From: Crocodylus rhombifer
Lineage: Eukaryota > Chordata > Crocodylia > Crocodylidae
Assembly (NCBI GenBank): GCA_038503035.1
Contig: JAVSML010038853.1
Coordinates: 1 to 64,000, forward strand
Reading direction: 5' to 3'
Length of the DNA stretch: 64,000 nucleotides
The translations under genes and the position numbers were made by a program. This document shows, one piece after another, positions 23,640 through 34,589 of the stretch. The notes beneath the pieces were generated by a model. The model was given only the letters and a program-made list of their open reading frames with translations, was not told the origin of the DNA and made no database searches. Position 1 is the stretch's first letter, and the number at the start of each line of letters is the position of its first letter.

Positions 23640-25825
23640 TTAAAAGTATGTGTATGTGGTGGGGGGTACTTCCTGCTTGTCAGCTGTTCTATGGTAAATG
23701 TGTCGTGGGTCTGCTCCTATACCGCAGTGAGGAGAAACTAAACTGGGGCAGTTTGCTTAAATGAAACACCTACTAAATTACTGTGGTTTAGCTTGCACTC
23801 ATTGTAGGATAGGAAAAGGCACACAAAGAAGTTAGTGCAGAGCAGCTGATGCACAGTAAATGCTGTCTCTCCCTTCAGCTCAGCATAATGTTAGTCTGTC
23901 TACACCCTAATAAAAGCCAACATTCATCCCGGTATATAAAAGACATTTACTCAGACTCATCCATATTTTTCTTGCTTATTACATTAATCCACATGGTCAT
24001 CTCAGAGATTAATATCATGCGAATACATGGGAGCTAGTACTGTTACACCCCATTTTGTTCAAATTCAGGTTTCAGAAACAAAGGGCTTGATCCACTGTCT
24101 AAGCTGGATTTGTTTCATTAGAACCATGATCATCAATGGAATAACACCTATTTTCTAGAAAAATAGATTTGGTATTTCAGTTGAGCAATGCTTTATTATT
24201 TATTATTAATACTAGATAATATTAGTATTATTCAAGTAGAATATATTGAATATAGCATAATCAGGATCCCATTTGATTATGAACATACATATAGTAAATG
24301 GTATTCCTTTTCCCCAAAATCTTCTGAGAAAATATAGGTAGATGCAGAACAGCTGTAAAGGATGTGTAATAAGCAAAATAAAGGTATTTTTGCAGTATTG
24401 GACATCTCAAGAGACCTCCTTTCCCCCTATAATTTCAAGACTTCTGGCTTGACCAAAATGCTTTTGAAAATTCTGGCTGCACTTAAGAAAAACATCTGCA
24501 TGTCAAGATGTTTACTTGAGCCAAACCTCCTTTTCACTGAGATGGGTCCACTCTGAGAGATGCAGTGTTTTAGATCCAAATATTTGCAAAATTTGGTTAG
24601 AATTCACTCTGGATGCAGACTGTGCATCTTGGGTCTGTTCCTCATTTCTAGACAGTTTACCCATTGCCAATAGAAACTTTATGGGTCCTTATTAAAGGGG
24701 GCATGCCAACCTATTTTAAGTAAGCTTTTGGTTGTAATGATAATATTCTCATGAATAATGTTATCAGAGCTACAGCTCCTCAAGATTTGAAAAGCTCTGG
24801 CAGAAAGCGTGTTCACGATTAGCTTTGTTCTGTGATCCTTGCTGTGGAATGAAAACTTCCTATCTCCCAAGAACTGCATTTTAGAAAAGGTGAATAAATG
24901 ACTATTGACACATAAAATTACTAATAACACATAGGGTACAAATGAGGAGGTGTATTTTAATAGTAATATTCAGAGATTGATGTGTTTAACTGCTATTAGT
25001 GTTAATAGGAGTTATTCACATGTATCCATGCATATCGGGAAGTAATGTACACCTACCTTGCAGATGGAAAATTCAAACTGTCTTATTTAGAGCAAGGCAA
25101 TAGAGTTTGCTGAGATATGGCTGACTCTCTTTAACAAGAAAACCATTTGGGTTGTATATGTATTTTTCCAACTGCAGACTGCCTACTTTTCAAAATACGT
25201 ACTGCTTGCTGTTTTTTACAAAGAGGGCCTAAAGGGTTCTTTCAGGCTGTTTGATTCCTCTGAGTCCAGTTCTCAGCCAGGAAGCATGCTTTGTGCACTG
25301 AACTGTTATTGACAAATCTACCCGATAACTTAAATTCAGAGGGAATTCCAGCAGTATAACAGACTTGTGTAGTTTCAGACTACTATTCATAGGAAATTAA
25401 GGCACAGTCTATGGATTTGTAACAAGGAACAGTTCCCTTGTTTGGGCCTGTCCTATCCCCTGTGTCTGGGGATAGGACTGGTCCATATAATTTTAAAGAA
25501 GACTATTAATTTATGTATTCATTTTTTATTTATATAAAGTTTTATCTTAAATTCTAGGTGTCATCACAGGCATCACACCATTCTATTCGATTAATTTAAA
25601 AGCAGAATTCTGCAAGGAACTCTATTAATCCACAACAAAACAAAAGCTAAATTTTATTCTGATGTTGTGTCCATCTTCAACAGTAAGACTACTCAACGTA
25701 TCAGTCAGTGGGGACTTAAGACCTATGTCTACATGCTGAACTGAGGCAGATTGTCAACCATTTGGTGTTCAGTGTGGATCCCAGGGTGCTTTCCAATACT
25801 GCAGCAGTGATGTGCAACTGAACTG
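23640..25825. other. Anonymous sequence with one short perfect hairpin
   Basis: Mostly A+T-rich with nothing recognised. At 25,450-25,478 GTCCTATCCCC and GGGGATAGGAC form an 11-bp perfect stem with a 7-base loop. It is isolated and has no T-tract, so I do not assign a function. Confidence 0.4.
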
Positions 25826-25828
25826 TTA

Positions 25829-25933
25829 GGGTGTATGTAGACAAAATGGAGGCCCTAAATTGAAGCAGTGGGTTTTAAAAAACACTGCTTCAGTTTAGGG
25901 CTGATTTAAACCCCTGTGTCATGCACACACCCC
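25829..25933. mobile_element. Tiny hairpin MITE-like element
   Basis: The outer ends AGGGTGTATGTAGACA and, reversed, GGGGTGTGTGCATGACA are inverted relatives of the P-type terminus. Inside is an 18-bp stem, CCCTAAATTGAAGCAGTG (25,853-25,870) against 25,883-25,900, pairing 17 of 18 with a 12-base loop. About 105 bp overall and non-coding. Target duplication not resolved. Confidence 0.5.
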
Positions 25934-25939
25934 ACTGAC

Positions 25940-26510
25940 TTACTTGCCTCTCTGGTGGGGAGCAGAGGGCGAGCTGCTGGTGGGTGGATTGTTAACTGCT
26001 AATTAATACATTTATATGCTCAACTAGAAAGATGCAGGTTTTCCTTGAGATCTAGGACTTTTCACTGTGGTCTGTTCTTTTTTGTTCCTGCTCAAGAACA
26101 GATTTTTCGAGGCATTTTTTTTCATGAGGCTACTACTGAATATTATTTCTTACAAAGGGCATACTTCCTGGGTCTCATTATCTGAATGATTTTTGGTTTA
26201 TTTCTGAGTTTCAATATGTTTTTGCATTTACAGCCCTTTTTGGTTTAGCTTCAGGTTTCTTTCAACACCTCCTATTCTTTTGTACTGTACCACTGCAGAA
26301 GCACACACATGAGCATCTGATTTAAATAGGAGGAAGCTGGCAACAGCACATTTTCAATGTAGGATCCTGCACTCTGAACTCACTTCACCTGCTTTTCCCA
26401 CAGTGCTTGGATTCATTGATCCTCAGAGTATGCTGTAAGTTTCCACAATAGTGGGACTGGAAGGCTGATTTGGCATAATAGCCTATGCAGTGAATAATTC
26501 TTATTTAACA
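25940..26510. other. Anonymous sequence
   Basis: No coding or repeat signal recognised. Confidence 0.4.
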
Positions 26511-26514
26511 TTTA

Positions 26515-26640
26515 TATTGTGGTGGCAGCTAGATACCAACTACATCAGAGTTCCATTGTACTGTGCATTGTATAAATATGAGATAGATACAGCCATTTCA
26601 TAAAGCTTACATTCTAAAAGCTAAGCTGTGATACACAAAG
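26515..26640 (+). repeat. Interspersed amniote repeat fragment, copy 1
   Basis: The order 'ttccattgtactgtgcattgtataaa', then 'cataaagcttacattctaaa' follows a common reptile repeat ('...cattgtgctaggcgctgtacaaac...agagcttacaatctaa'). Other fragments lie at 36.30 and 41.12 kb. Class uncertain. Confidence 0.35.
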
Positions 26641-26915
26641 GCAGCAAGCAAGTAGGTTGAGAATGGTATTTAGGCTAGATCCTTAGTTACTGTAGCAAAC
26701 TAGATACATTCATCAAAATCAGTGGATCTGCTGAGATTTACAACTAGTTGAATCAGAATCAGAAACAGCAGGAACATTCAGAAAACCAAACCCCTTTCTT
26801 TAAACACCAGACTGCACTTTGACTCTAAAGGTATCATGCCAACATTGGAGAATCCCTTTACCTGAACACTGCTGAATCAACATTCAAATTGGTATTTATG
26901 ATTATTCTCCCAAGT

Positions 26916-27734
26916 AGGCACATCTACATGTGCAATTAATGTCCTTCAATTTACTGTGCAGTAAGTTCACACACATTAAGCTGCTCCTGGGTGCATGTCG
27001 ATACTTGTGCTTGGGTTGGGAGCAAATTGAGCCCAAGAACAGCAGCCTAGTCCAGGGTTGCTCCTGCATTACTTTGCTGCCTGCAGCAGCCAGGGGGAGC
27101 CCCAGGCTCCCCGGGCTGGCATGGGGCTCCGAGGGCAGTCCCAGACTGACAGGAGGCAAGTCTGGGCTCTGGAGCAGTGGAAAGGAAGCTGTCCTTGGCT
27201 CTGCAGGCAGTACATGGAGTTAGCCCCATACTTGGGGGGGAGGAGCTGTCATGGCAGCTCCCAGCTGCCTGGGGGCAGCTCAGCCCTGTGCAGCTCAAGG
27301 CCAAGCTCTACAGGGCTGAGAGCTGCCTCTCAATAGCTGAGAGCTCCCACAACAAGCTCCTTCCCACCACCTGGAGCTCAGGGCTAATCCCAAGCTCCAC
27401 ATGGCTGCAAACTGCCCCCAGAACCAGGGACAGCTCCCTTCCCCCACCAACACCCGCCAACACCCTCCAGAGCTCAGGGCGTAACCAGGCAGCAGTTATG
27501 GCCCCCTGCTGCTTGGGCTGTCCAGAAGCAATTTGCTCCCATTCATTGTCTACATGTGTGCTTCGAAGCATCACTTTAAAGTGTCATTTTCTAGTACCTG
27601 TATTTGTCAGTACTAGCAACCGGTGCTTTAAATTAATCTATTGTGCAGTAATTGCTGAGCACATGTAGGTACTGACCCTTTATTGTACATTACATTAATC
27701 TAATACTCAGTAAAGTAAATGTGTAGACACACCC
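26916..27734. mobile_element. Long non-autonomous P-related element, copy 2
   Basis: The left end GGCACATCTACATGTGCAAT and the reversed right end GGGTGTGTCTACACATTTAC are inverted. The interior repeats the modules of the 14.4 kb element in the same order: 'ttgggagcaaattgagccca', 'agcctagtccagggttgctc', 'cctgcagcagccaggg'. Open frames up to 163 codons on both strands come from the G+C-rich core and resemble no transposase. This copy lacks the nested mariner MITE. Confidence 0.65.
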
Positions 27735-27869
27735 GATGAGTCAGAGAATCAGAATCAAAGATGTCAGTGCAGACAAGTCTGGAATATCTTTATGGTAACA
27801 CTGGTACCATCACATCCTATATTTTTGTTTGTTCTCTGTGTGATATTTAAATACTATAAAATAAGCCTA

Positions 27870-28270
27870 CCTGGAGCAAAGTTTCAGGATGTGAAGGGGA
27901 TAATCCAAACTGTGATCCAGCCCACCGATTACTACCCGATGGTCCTAGTCCATGTGGGTACTAATGATGTGGCCAGGAGAAGCCCTGATCGCCTGATGGA
28001 GGACTACCTCCATCAGGCGTGCTTTCGCTCTGGGATGCGTGCTAAAGGAGATAGGCACACAGGTGGTTTTCTCTTCTATCCTACCAGTGAGTGGACATGG
28101 AAGATGGCATGCAACGTGCATCGCAAAGACCAACTGGTGGCTTCGGGAGTGGTGTCTCAAGGCAGGCTTTGGCTTCCTCAACCATGACTGGCACATCACG
28201 ACAAGAGACATGCTCGGATGGGATGGGCTCCACCTTTCCCCTAAAGGTAAGTGTGTGTTTTCTTCTCCTC
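27870..28270 (+). pseudogene. CR1 ORF1 C-terminal part with SGNH-esterase motifs
   Basis: The first frame reads ...YPMVLVHVGTNDVARRSPD (GTND codons 27,957-27,968), the block III GxND motif of SGNH hydrolases. After a frame change near 28,040 the second frame carries HITTRDMLGWDGLHLSPKG, with Asp at 28,222 and His at 28,231. That is the DxxH block V that supplies the catalytic Asp/His. Esterase domains of this type are known in ORF1 of CR1-clade LINEs. The block I Gly-Asp-Ser part would lie upstream and is missing because the element is 5'-truncated. Intervening residues (KEIGTQVVFSSILPV) also fit the family. Confidence 0.7.
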
Positions 28271-28449
28271 TGGCAGGCTTTAAACTAGGCTCACTGGGGG
28301 AAGGGGAAGATGAAGGTGGAGGAATCATTGGACTGCCAGACCAAGCAACACCTACAAGTACAGCCCAGCCTAGACCGATGAGCAAAACATATACACAGGT
28401 AAGTGACAGGAGTCAGAGAAATGCTGAAAGTAGGGGGCCAGTAGACACA

Positions 28450-31400
28450 TCCATAGGAGGCCTCAAATGCCTCTATGCAAATGCTCGTAGTTTGGGAAAC
28501 AAGCAGGAGGAACTCACCCTCCTGCTAGCTGACACCAACCCGGACATAGTGAAGATCACTGAAATGTGGTGGGACTCAATGCATGACTGGGCGGTGAATG
28601 TCAAGGGCTACAGGCTGTACAGGAGTGTCGGGGTACGCCCCTACCGGCACCCTGCATCAGGGCCACCTACCAGTCACCAAGTCTGCTCACCTCAGGTTGG
28701 GCATGTACCATGTGCTTACCTCTCCTGCCATGACTTTGATGTTAAATGGAGTTGACCCAGATGTACGGTGCGTGTCATCCAAAAATGAGACTCCTCAGCA
28801 TCCCATGGGTCCTGCGTTTCTGAGGGCTCCACCACCCCTACACTCTTACCCGTTCCACCGGGAAGTGGCCGTCTATCTTGTCAGGCCACGTATCCGTAGG
28901 TCCCACAGACAGTTGGCAAAAGAAAATAGGAAAAAACAACACAAGAACTTTGACCCAGGGACTCTCTTGATAGGAGCGGCTGCTTCAGCCATCAGCAGTC
29001 GTCCTTCAGTCCCCACCTTACCCCCTGTGGGGTCGGATGCTTCTCTTTTCGCTCTCAAATCATCCCTGTGGAGGGCTTGCTCAATTGCCCTTTTACAGGT
29101 GAAGGCCACTGTTGGGCTGTGCCCCTATTACAGGAGCTACGGTCTCCACAGTCAAGTAGTGCCCAGCTATCAGGGTCAATAAGGTACCCAGCTCCAGCCA
29201 GATTCCCGCCGCTCCCAGATGGTAAACAAAACAGTTCTATGCCCCACAAGGGCCAGCAGACTGGGCTCAGATGCCCCACTAGGGCTTAGCCCTTCCCCAG
29301 AGGCTCCTACCGGCACTCAGTGCTGCTCGCATCCACTGCAACGTACGCCGGCCTGCTCCATCAACTCCACACCCTCCTTCTGGTTCCGCGTTGCCCCCGC
29401 TTGCCTACTCTGGCCTCCCTTTTATGCCGGCCAAGGGAGTACCGGCCCCTTCCTTCCCCGCACACCTGTCTCCTTGGGGCTGCGAGCCTGAGGCTACTGG
29501 ACCCCTGCTCAGGCTGGGGCTCAAGGAGCCTTTCAGCTCTTTCTCTCCCTGACAAGGAGGGACGGGATAGGAAGGAAAGGTGGAGGCATGGCACTTTAAG
29601 GAGGAATACCCATCCTTGTCAATTAACAAAGGCTCAGAGGAGGGGCACTCTAAAGTGCTTTGGGTTAGAATACAAGGCAGTCAAGAGGAAAGAGACTTAA
29701 CAGTGGAGGTCTACTACAGACCTCCCAACCAAGGGGAAGAGCTCGACCAGGAATTCTTAGGTCAGCTCATGGAGGTAGTGAAGTCAAAGGATGTGGTAGT
29801 CATGGGGGACCTGAACTTCCTGGAGATCTGCTGGGAAAAGCAGTCAGCCAGATCTGACTGCTCACGTAGGTTCTTAGCCAGAATGCAGGACCTCCATCTA
29901 ACCCAGGAGGAGCACAGCCCCACCAGGGGAGATGCTTTGTTGAACCTGGTGCTGGCCATGGGAAATGACCTGGTGAGGGGGCTGCGGGTGCTCAACCACC
30001 TAGGCAACAGTGATTATTGCCTACTGGAATTCACCATTCAGCTCAAGGTGGCAAAGGCCTGCAGCAAAGCAGCAGCCCTAGATTTCAGGAAGGCGGACTT
30101 CTGAGGTCCTGGAGGGGAGGGGAGCCAGGTGTCCAAGGAGAGTAGTTGCTCCTTAAGGAGATGATCCTCCAAGCCCAAAGGGAGTAGGAGGACACACAAG
30201 CCCCCACGGCTCACCAAAAGCATCTGGGAATGTCTCCTAGCTAAAAGGGAGGCTTACACCCAATGGAAAGGAGGGGCCATCACCAGGGATGACTATACTG
30301 CAGCTGCTTGGGGATGTAGGGGGGCAGTCAGGAAGGCCAAGGCAGAGATGGAACTGGGACTAGCTTCCCAGATTAAGGACAACAAGAAGTCCTTTTTTAA
30401 ATACATAGGGGGCAAAAAGAAGGTTCCGGGTAATCTGGGGCCCCTGCAGAACACGCTAGGAAATTTGGTCGTCACACCAGATGACAAAGCCAACATATTT
30501 AACAATTTCTTTGCCTCCATTTTCCTAAGCAGGGACCGGAACAGTCATGCCCCCGCTGGGCCCCCCTGAGGCTCCAGGGGAGGCACACCTAGGCCAAGGG
30601 TTAGTGAGGAACTAGTTAGTGAAATTCTGGAGGGACTGGATGTATTCAAGTCAGCTGGTCTGGACGATCTCCACCCTAGAGTACTGAGAGAATTAGCTGA
30701 GGTCATTGCAGGACCCCTGGCACGGCTTTACAAGCACTTGTGGTGCTCTGGAGTGGTGGCAGAGGACTGGAAGAGGGCCAATGTGGTTCCCCTCTTCAAA
30801 AAGGGGAAGAAGGAGGACCCGGGAAACTATAGGCCAGTTACTCTTACCTGAATCCTGGGCAAGCTTTTTGAGAAAATTATTCTGGTGCATATCCATGAGG
30901 GGCCAGCAGGGGAGATCATGCTTAGGGGCAACCAACATGGGTTCATCAGTGGCAGGTCCTGCCAGACCAACCTGGTGGCCTTCTATGATCAGATCACCAA
31001 ATCATTAGATGCAGGGATAGCAGTGGATATAGTCTTCCTGGACTTTCAGAAGGCCTTCGACACTGTCTCTCACCCCGTTCTCATTAAAAAACTGGGGGAC
31101 TGTGATGTCCACACCTACACAGTCAAATGGGTCACCAACTGGGTGGAGGGCCACACCCAGAGAGTGGTGGTGGATGGGTTGTTTTCAGCCTGGAGGGATG
31201 TGGGCAGTGGGGTTCTGCAGGGCTCAGTCCTCAGGCCCGCACTGTTCAACGTCTTCATCAGTGATTTGGACGAGAGGGTAAAAAGCACCCTGTTCAAATT
31301 TGCTGATGACACTAAGATGTGGGGGGATGTGGTCATGCTAGAAGGGAGGAATAGGCTACAATCGGACGTAGACAGGTTACAGGGGTGGGCGGATGAGAAC

Positions 31401-32060
31401 AGGATGGGATTCAACACTGGCAAGTGCAAAGTGATGCACCTGGGGAAGAACAACCGGCACCATACCTACAGGTTGGGGAACTCCATTCTTGTCAGTACAG
31501 AGACAGAAAAGGACCTTGGAGTCATCATTGACTCCAAGATGAACATGGGCTGGCAGTGTGGGGATGCAGTCAGGAAGGCCAACCATACCTTGTCCTGCAT
31601 CCACAGATGCATCTCAAGCAGGTCCAAGGAGGTGATACTCCCCCTCTATGCGGCACTGGTCAGGCCACAGCTGGAGTACTGCATCCAGTTCTGGGCGCCG
31701 CATTTCAAGAGGGATGTGGACAACATGGAGAGGGTCCAGAGGAGGGCCACTCACATGATCAGGGGGCAGCAGGGCAGGCCCTATGAGGAGAGGCTATGGG
31801 ACCTGAACCTGTTCAGCCTCCACAAAAGAAGGCTGAGGGGGGATCTAGTGGCCTGTTACAAACTAGTCAGAGGGGACCAGCAGGCACTGGGGAAGTCCCT
31901 GTTCCCCCATGCACTGCCAGGAGTGACCAGGAATAACCGTCACAAGCTGGCAGAGGGTAGATTTCGGCTAGATATCAGGAGGCGCTACTTCATGGTCAGG
32001 GCAGCTAGGAACTGGAACCAACTTCCAAGAGAAGTGGTGCTGGCTCCTACCCTGGGGTAG
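28450..32060 (+). pseudogene. CR1 ORF2 (endonuclease and reverse transcriptase), broken
   Basis: It starts with an AP-endonuclease N-terminus (GLKCLYANARSLGNKQEEL, then EMWWDS) and is cut at 28,620 by the LTR. It resumes at 29,560 with the later endonuclease (VYYRPPNQGEE, VVVMGDLNF, and the GNSDY catalytic region near 30,010). A thumb-to-RT linker follows (SFFKYIGGKKK at 30.39 kb), then RT motifs FLDFQKAFDTVSH (31,030-31,075) with the catalytic Asp and FADDTK (31,298 on) with both catalytic Asp intact. The C-terminus is FRLDIRRRYFMVRAARNWNQLP. Lesions: a 1-base shift near 29.60 kb; a stop at 30,102-30,104; further frameshifting at 30.1-30.34 kb; in-frame stops at 30,567-30,569 and 30,849-30,851; and a late indel that creates the stop at 32,058. 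Frame 0 carries 29,580-30,104 and 30,348-32,060. Confidence 0.85.
28626..29554 (-). mobile_element. LTR-like insertion (929 bp) inside CR1, AGGAG duplication
   Basis: The boundaries are exact. CR1 coding sequence stops after TAC AGGAG (28,621-28,625) and resumes with AGGAG (29,555-29,559). The insert runs TGTCGGGG...CCCTGACA, so its 8-bp ends are inverted at 7 of 8 positions and obey TG...CA. A 5-bp duplication fits a retroviral or Gypsy-like LTR. On the minus strand a TATA-like CATAAAAG occurs at 29,426-29,419 (reverse of CTTTTATG), which suggests minus orientation. No gag/pol is present, so a solo LTR is the simplest reading. It is clearly more G+C-rich than the window average. Open frames inside it (up to ~190 codons) read through from CR1 and are not genes. 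Confidence 0.75.
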
Positions 32061-32194
32061 GGGAGGCTAAGGGGAGGCTAGATGTACACCTTGCTGGGGT
32101 CGTTTGACCCCAGTACTCTTTCCTGCCATGGCAGGGGTTCGGACTAGATGATCTACTCAGGTCCCTTCTGACCTAGAAACTATGAAACTAAGTT

Positions 32195-33410
32195 TAAGAT
32201 TAGTTTCTGAACTCATTAAACAAATGCTAGGAATGAAGCAGTATTTATTAGTCTGTCATTACCATACAAATACCACTTTAGCTTGCTTTCTGGAGAATTT
32301 CTATTGTGAATTTCCAATATCCATGTTATCTTCGCACTAAACCAGCTCCTGTCACACATCAGGCAATAATCTTCTCTTCTTGATGGGCTTTGCCCATGTA
32401 TCTTTATTAATTTTACTGGCTCACTTTGTACTCTTTGATACTATCGATCATGAACATAAAACTTTTTAATTATTATTCAGGCAATATTTTCTTCCTTCTG
32501 ACACAGCATGCTCTTCCAGGTTCCATTTATTTTTAATTAGGATGCTGGCATTGTCCAGTCTGCCAGCCAAATGAGTGCTTCGCAGCGTGAGTAATAGTAG
32601 TACCTATATAGCAAAATCATGCCATCTGTTGAGCAAAGGGGCAAAGAGGAGGTTCATCACTGCACAAAGACCAGGGAGTTTTTTTCCATAGCACTCAACA
32701 GTATTAGTAAACAGGACCTAATGTGCTGATTTCCACATCCTGAGAGGGACAGCAGGGTATGATCTGCTATTTAACAAGAAATATATTACACCTATAACCA
32801 ATGATTTGGTGCTAGGACCAAGAGCTTGTAAGGTGTATCCTGACTTTTGTTCAAAAGTAAAATCCAAAGCATTCCTCATAGCCCCTTTCTCTGGAGGCGT
32901 TCTTACAACATCTAAGAACTCATAATCAGATGTCTGGGGCAGGTTTTGAAATGGCCTTTGTCAGAGCTGCTCAGCTTTGGCCTTTGTTCCCACTGAAGCT
33001 TCTGTAAACTTGATTGTTTCTTCTATTGGAAAAATAGGACAACCCTGAGGATGCTGAAAACCCTATTCCTAACACATACCACTACAAAATTGAAAATGAT
33101 GAATGTCTTGTGTTCAGTTTGTTTCATTTGGTTATTCACATCCAGCTTCACTTAAGTAACATGTGCTGTAGCAGAGCTAGACCAAATAGCAGACAACTTC
33201 TTAGTTATGAAATGTAGATGGTATTTATGATTCAGCTGATATTTCTAAAGCATATTTTCAGTTTCCCAAGTTGTTCTGTATTTGACGTGGAATGCTGTAG
33301 ACTTATGCTAATAAGGCCTAAACATTTCAAAATGTTGTACTGCAGCTGAGTTGCAGGCATACCACTATCTTATATGTGATATAAGGTCTATAACAGCTGG
33401 AAGCTCCATG
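32195..33410. other. Anonymous sequence
   Basis: Nothing recognised between the CR1 tail and the hairpin element. A+T-rich, short open frames only. Confidence 0.4.
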
Positions 33411-33414
33411 GCTG

Positions 33415-33698
33415 CCTATACATGTGCTTAGGGGGGGGGGGGGGCATGTTAATTAGAGCAGTTCCTGGAGAACTGCTCTAATCAAATTGCCTCACTGTCA
33501 TATGTATTAAGCACCAATGGGTTTAAAAATGGCTATTGAATGTTTTAACTAATCCTCATTTGATGATTTAATGAGCAGGGGTTTATACGCGTGAGGGTGG
33601 GGCCACGCTGGAGCATTCTAATTAGAATGCAGAGCAGATTCAATTACTAGAGTGTTCTGATGCATTCTAATTTGAATGAGAACCAACACATATATAGG
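33415..33698. mobile_element. Hairpin-rich MITE-like element with poly-G
   Basis: The ends CCTATACATGTGCTTA and, reversed, CCTATATATGTGTTGG are similar. Inside are a 13-bp perfect stem (33,452-33,464 with 33,470-33,482; ATTAGAGCAGTTC) and an 18-nt perfect palindrome, GCATTCTAATTAGAATGC (33,613-33,630), echoed by GCATTCTAATTTGAATG at 33,662. There is a 14-base G run at 33,431-33,444. Non-coding. It differs from family P in sequence. Confidence 0.45.
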
Positions 33699-33699
33699 T

Positions 33700-34340
33700 T
33701 AGTTCATCATTTTTACTGGGAAACTTCAAGAGGCCTGGATATTCTCTTCAGCTAAATGCCCCAAACTTTATCTCAACTTCAAACTCATCTCTAACTATTA
33801 GCATAGGGTCTTTTTGAGATTTCTGATACCCATCACCTTTTTGCTTGGCAGGAAATACTGAAATAATCATTTTATTAACACTTGTCATAACTGGATTCAG
33901 AACATGTAAAAGTGCAAGACCATTAAAAACAATAAGGGAATCATTTTCTGAATTTTTCCTAACCTTAAAAAAAAGGTCTTTAGTTTGAGTTTTTTAATGA
34001 AAGTTTGGTGAGTTCTTATTTTATTTCAAACTGTTTAGCCTTCCTGAAGGCAGAAGGCTTACTGCCATCAATAACAATTCATTTTAGCTAAAAGTTGCAA
34101 GTCATTTTTAGTTGAAAGCCGTAGGTTTTGTTATTCAAGGCACAATCACATACTTCTGATTTACCATTGTGTCGGTATTTTTACTATATGTTGAATATGC
34201 ACATCTTCAACAGACGCAGAAGAGAGTATTGTACAATTATTTTCTGTCAAATGACCATTTGTAGTACTTAGTATATCATGTATATTACCTTTCATTTGGT
34301 AGTCGTAATAGGTCTATTTAAAGACCGGTAAGAATGCTAC
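33700..34340. other. Anonymous A+T-rich sequence
   Basis: No gene or element end recognised. Confidence 0.4.
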
Positions 34341-34345
34341 TAAGT

Positions 34346-34584
34346 GGGCATGTCTATATGTGCATTTAATATGCTGTAATTACAGCGCATTAAGTTTAGT
34401 ACCTGTAGTAACAGGCACTAACTTATTGTGCCATAATTGGTGCTACTGTGAAGTAGGATCAATACATGTCTTTTATGTGATGCTAATATGCAGTAGACTA
34501 ATTTTACTGCACATTTTACTGCAATGTGCTAATGCGTAGCAGAATTAGTTTACTGCACTTTTGGAGTCTTATGGAGATGCGTCC
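34346..34584. mobile_element. Palindromic MITE, family P, copy 4
   Basis: It follows an AGT flank and starts GGGCATGTCTATATGTGCAT. Inverted CAGTAGACTAATTTTACTGC-type modules follow, and it closes with GGAGATGCGTCC (worn from GTAGATGCACCC). The first part (GTGCATTTAATATGC) resembles the long P-related elements (GTGCAATTAATGTCC at 26.93 kb), so this copy may be a deletion derivative of the long form. Confidence 0.6.
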
Positions 34585-34589
34585 TGTGT

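Larger units (their letters stand above)
27865..32190 (+). mobile_element. Long CR1 LINE, 5'-truncated, split by an LTR
   Basis: The largest LINE in the window, about 3.4 kb of CR1 once the 929-bp insertion at 28,626-29,554 is discounted. In order it shows the end of ORF1 with SGNH-hydrolase motifs, an apurinic-like endonuclease, a reverse transcriptase, a C-terminal region and the 3' UTR. The 3' UTR ends in GAAACTATGAAACTA, the CR1-style short tandem repeat. Autonomous CR1 elements copy themselves by target-primed reverse transcription. This copy is dead: the 5' end is missing, ORF2 is split, and there are several stops and frameshifts. Yet a 391-codon block of reverse transcriptase remains open, so it is relatively young. 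Confidence 0.9.

Noticed and set aside
25450..25478. Intrinsic terminator-like hairpin (11-bp stem)
   Set aside because: No T-run and the DNA looks eukaryotic, so a bacterial-type terminator is not meaningful.
27177..27668. 163-codon open frame in the long P-related element
   Set aside because: Open frames occur in several phases and both strands of the same G+C-rich core and none resembles a transposase.
28598..29182. 194-codon open frame across the CR1/LTR junction
   Set aside because: It starts in CR1 out of the true frame and runs into the LTR, so it is an artefact of the insertion.
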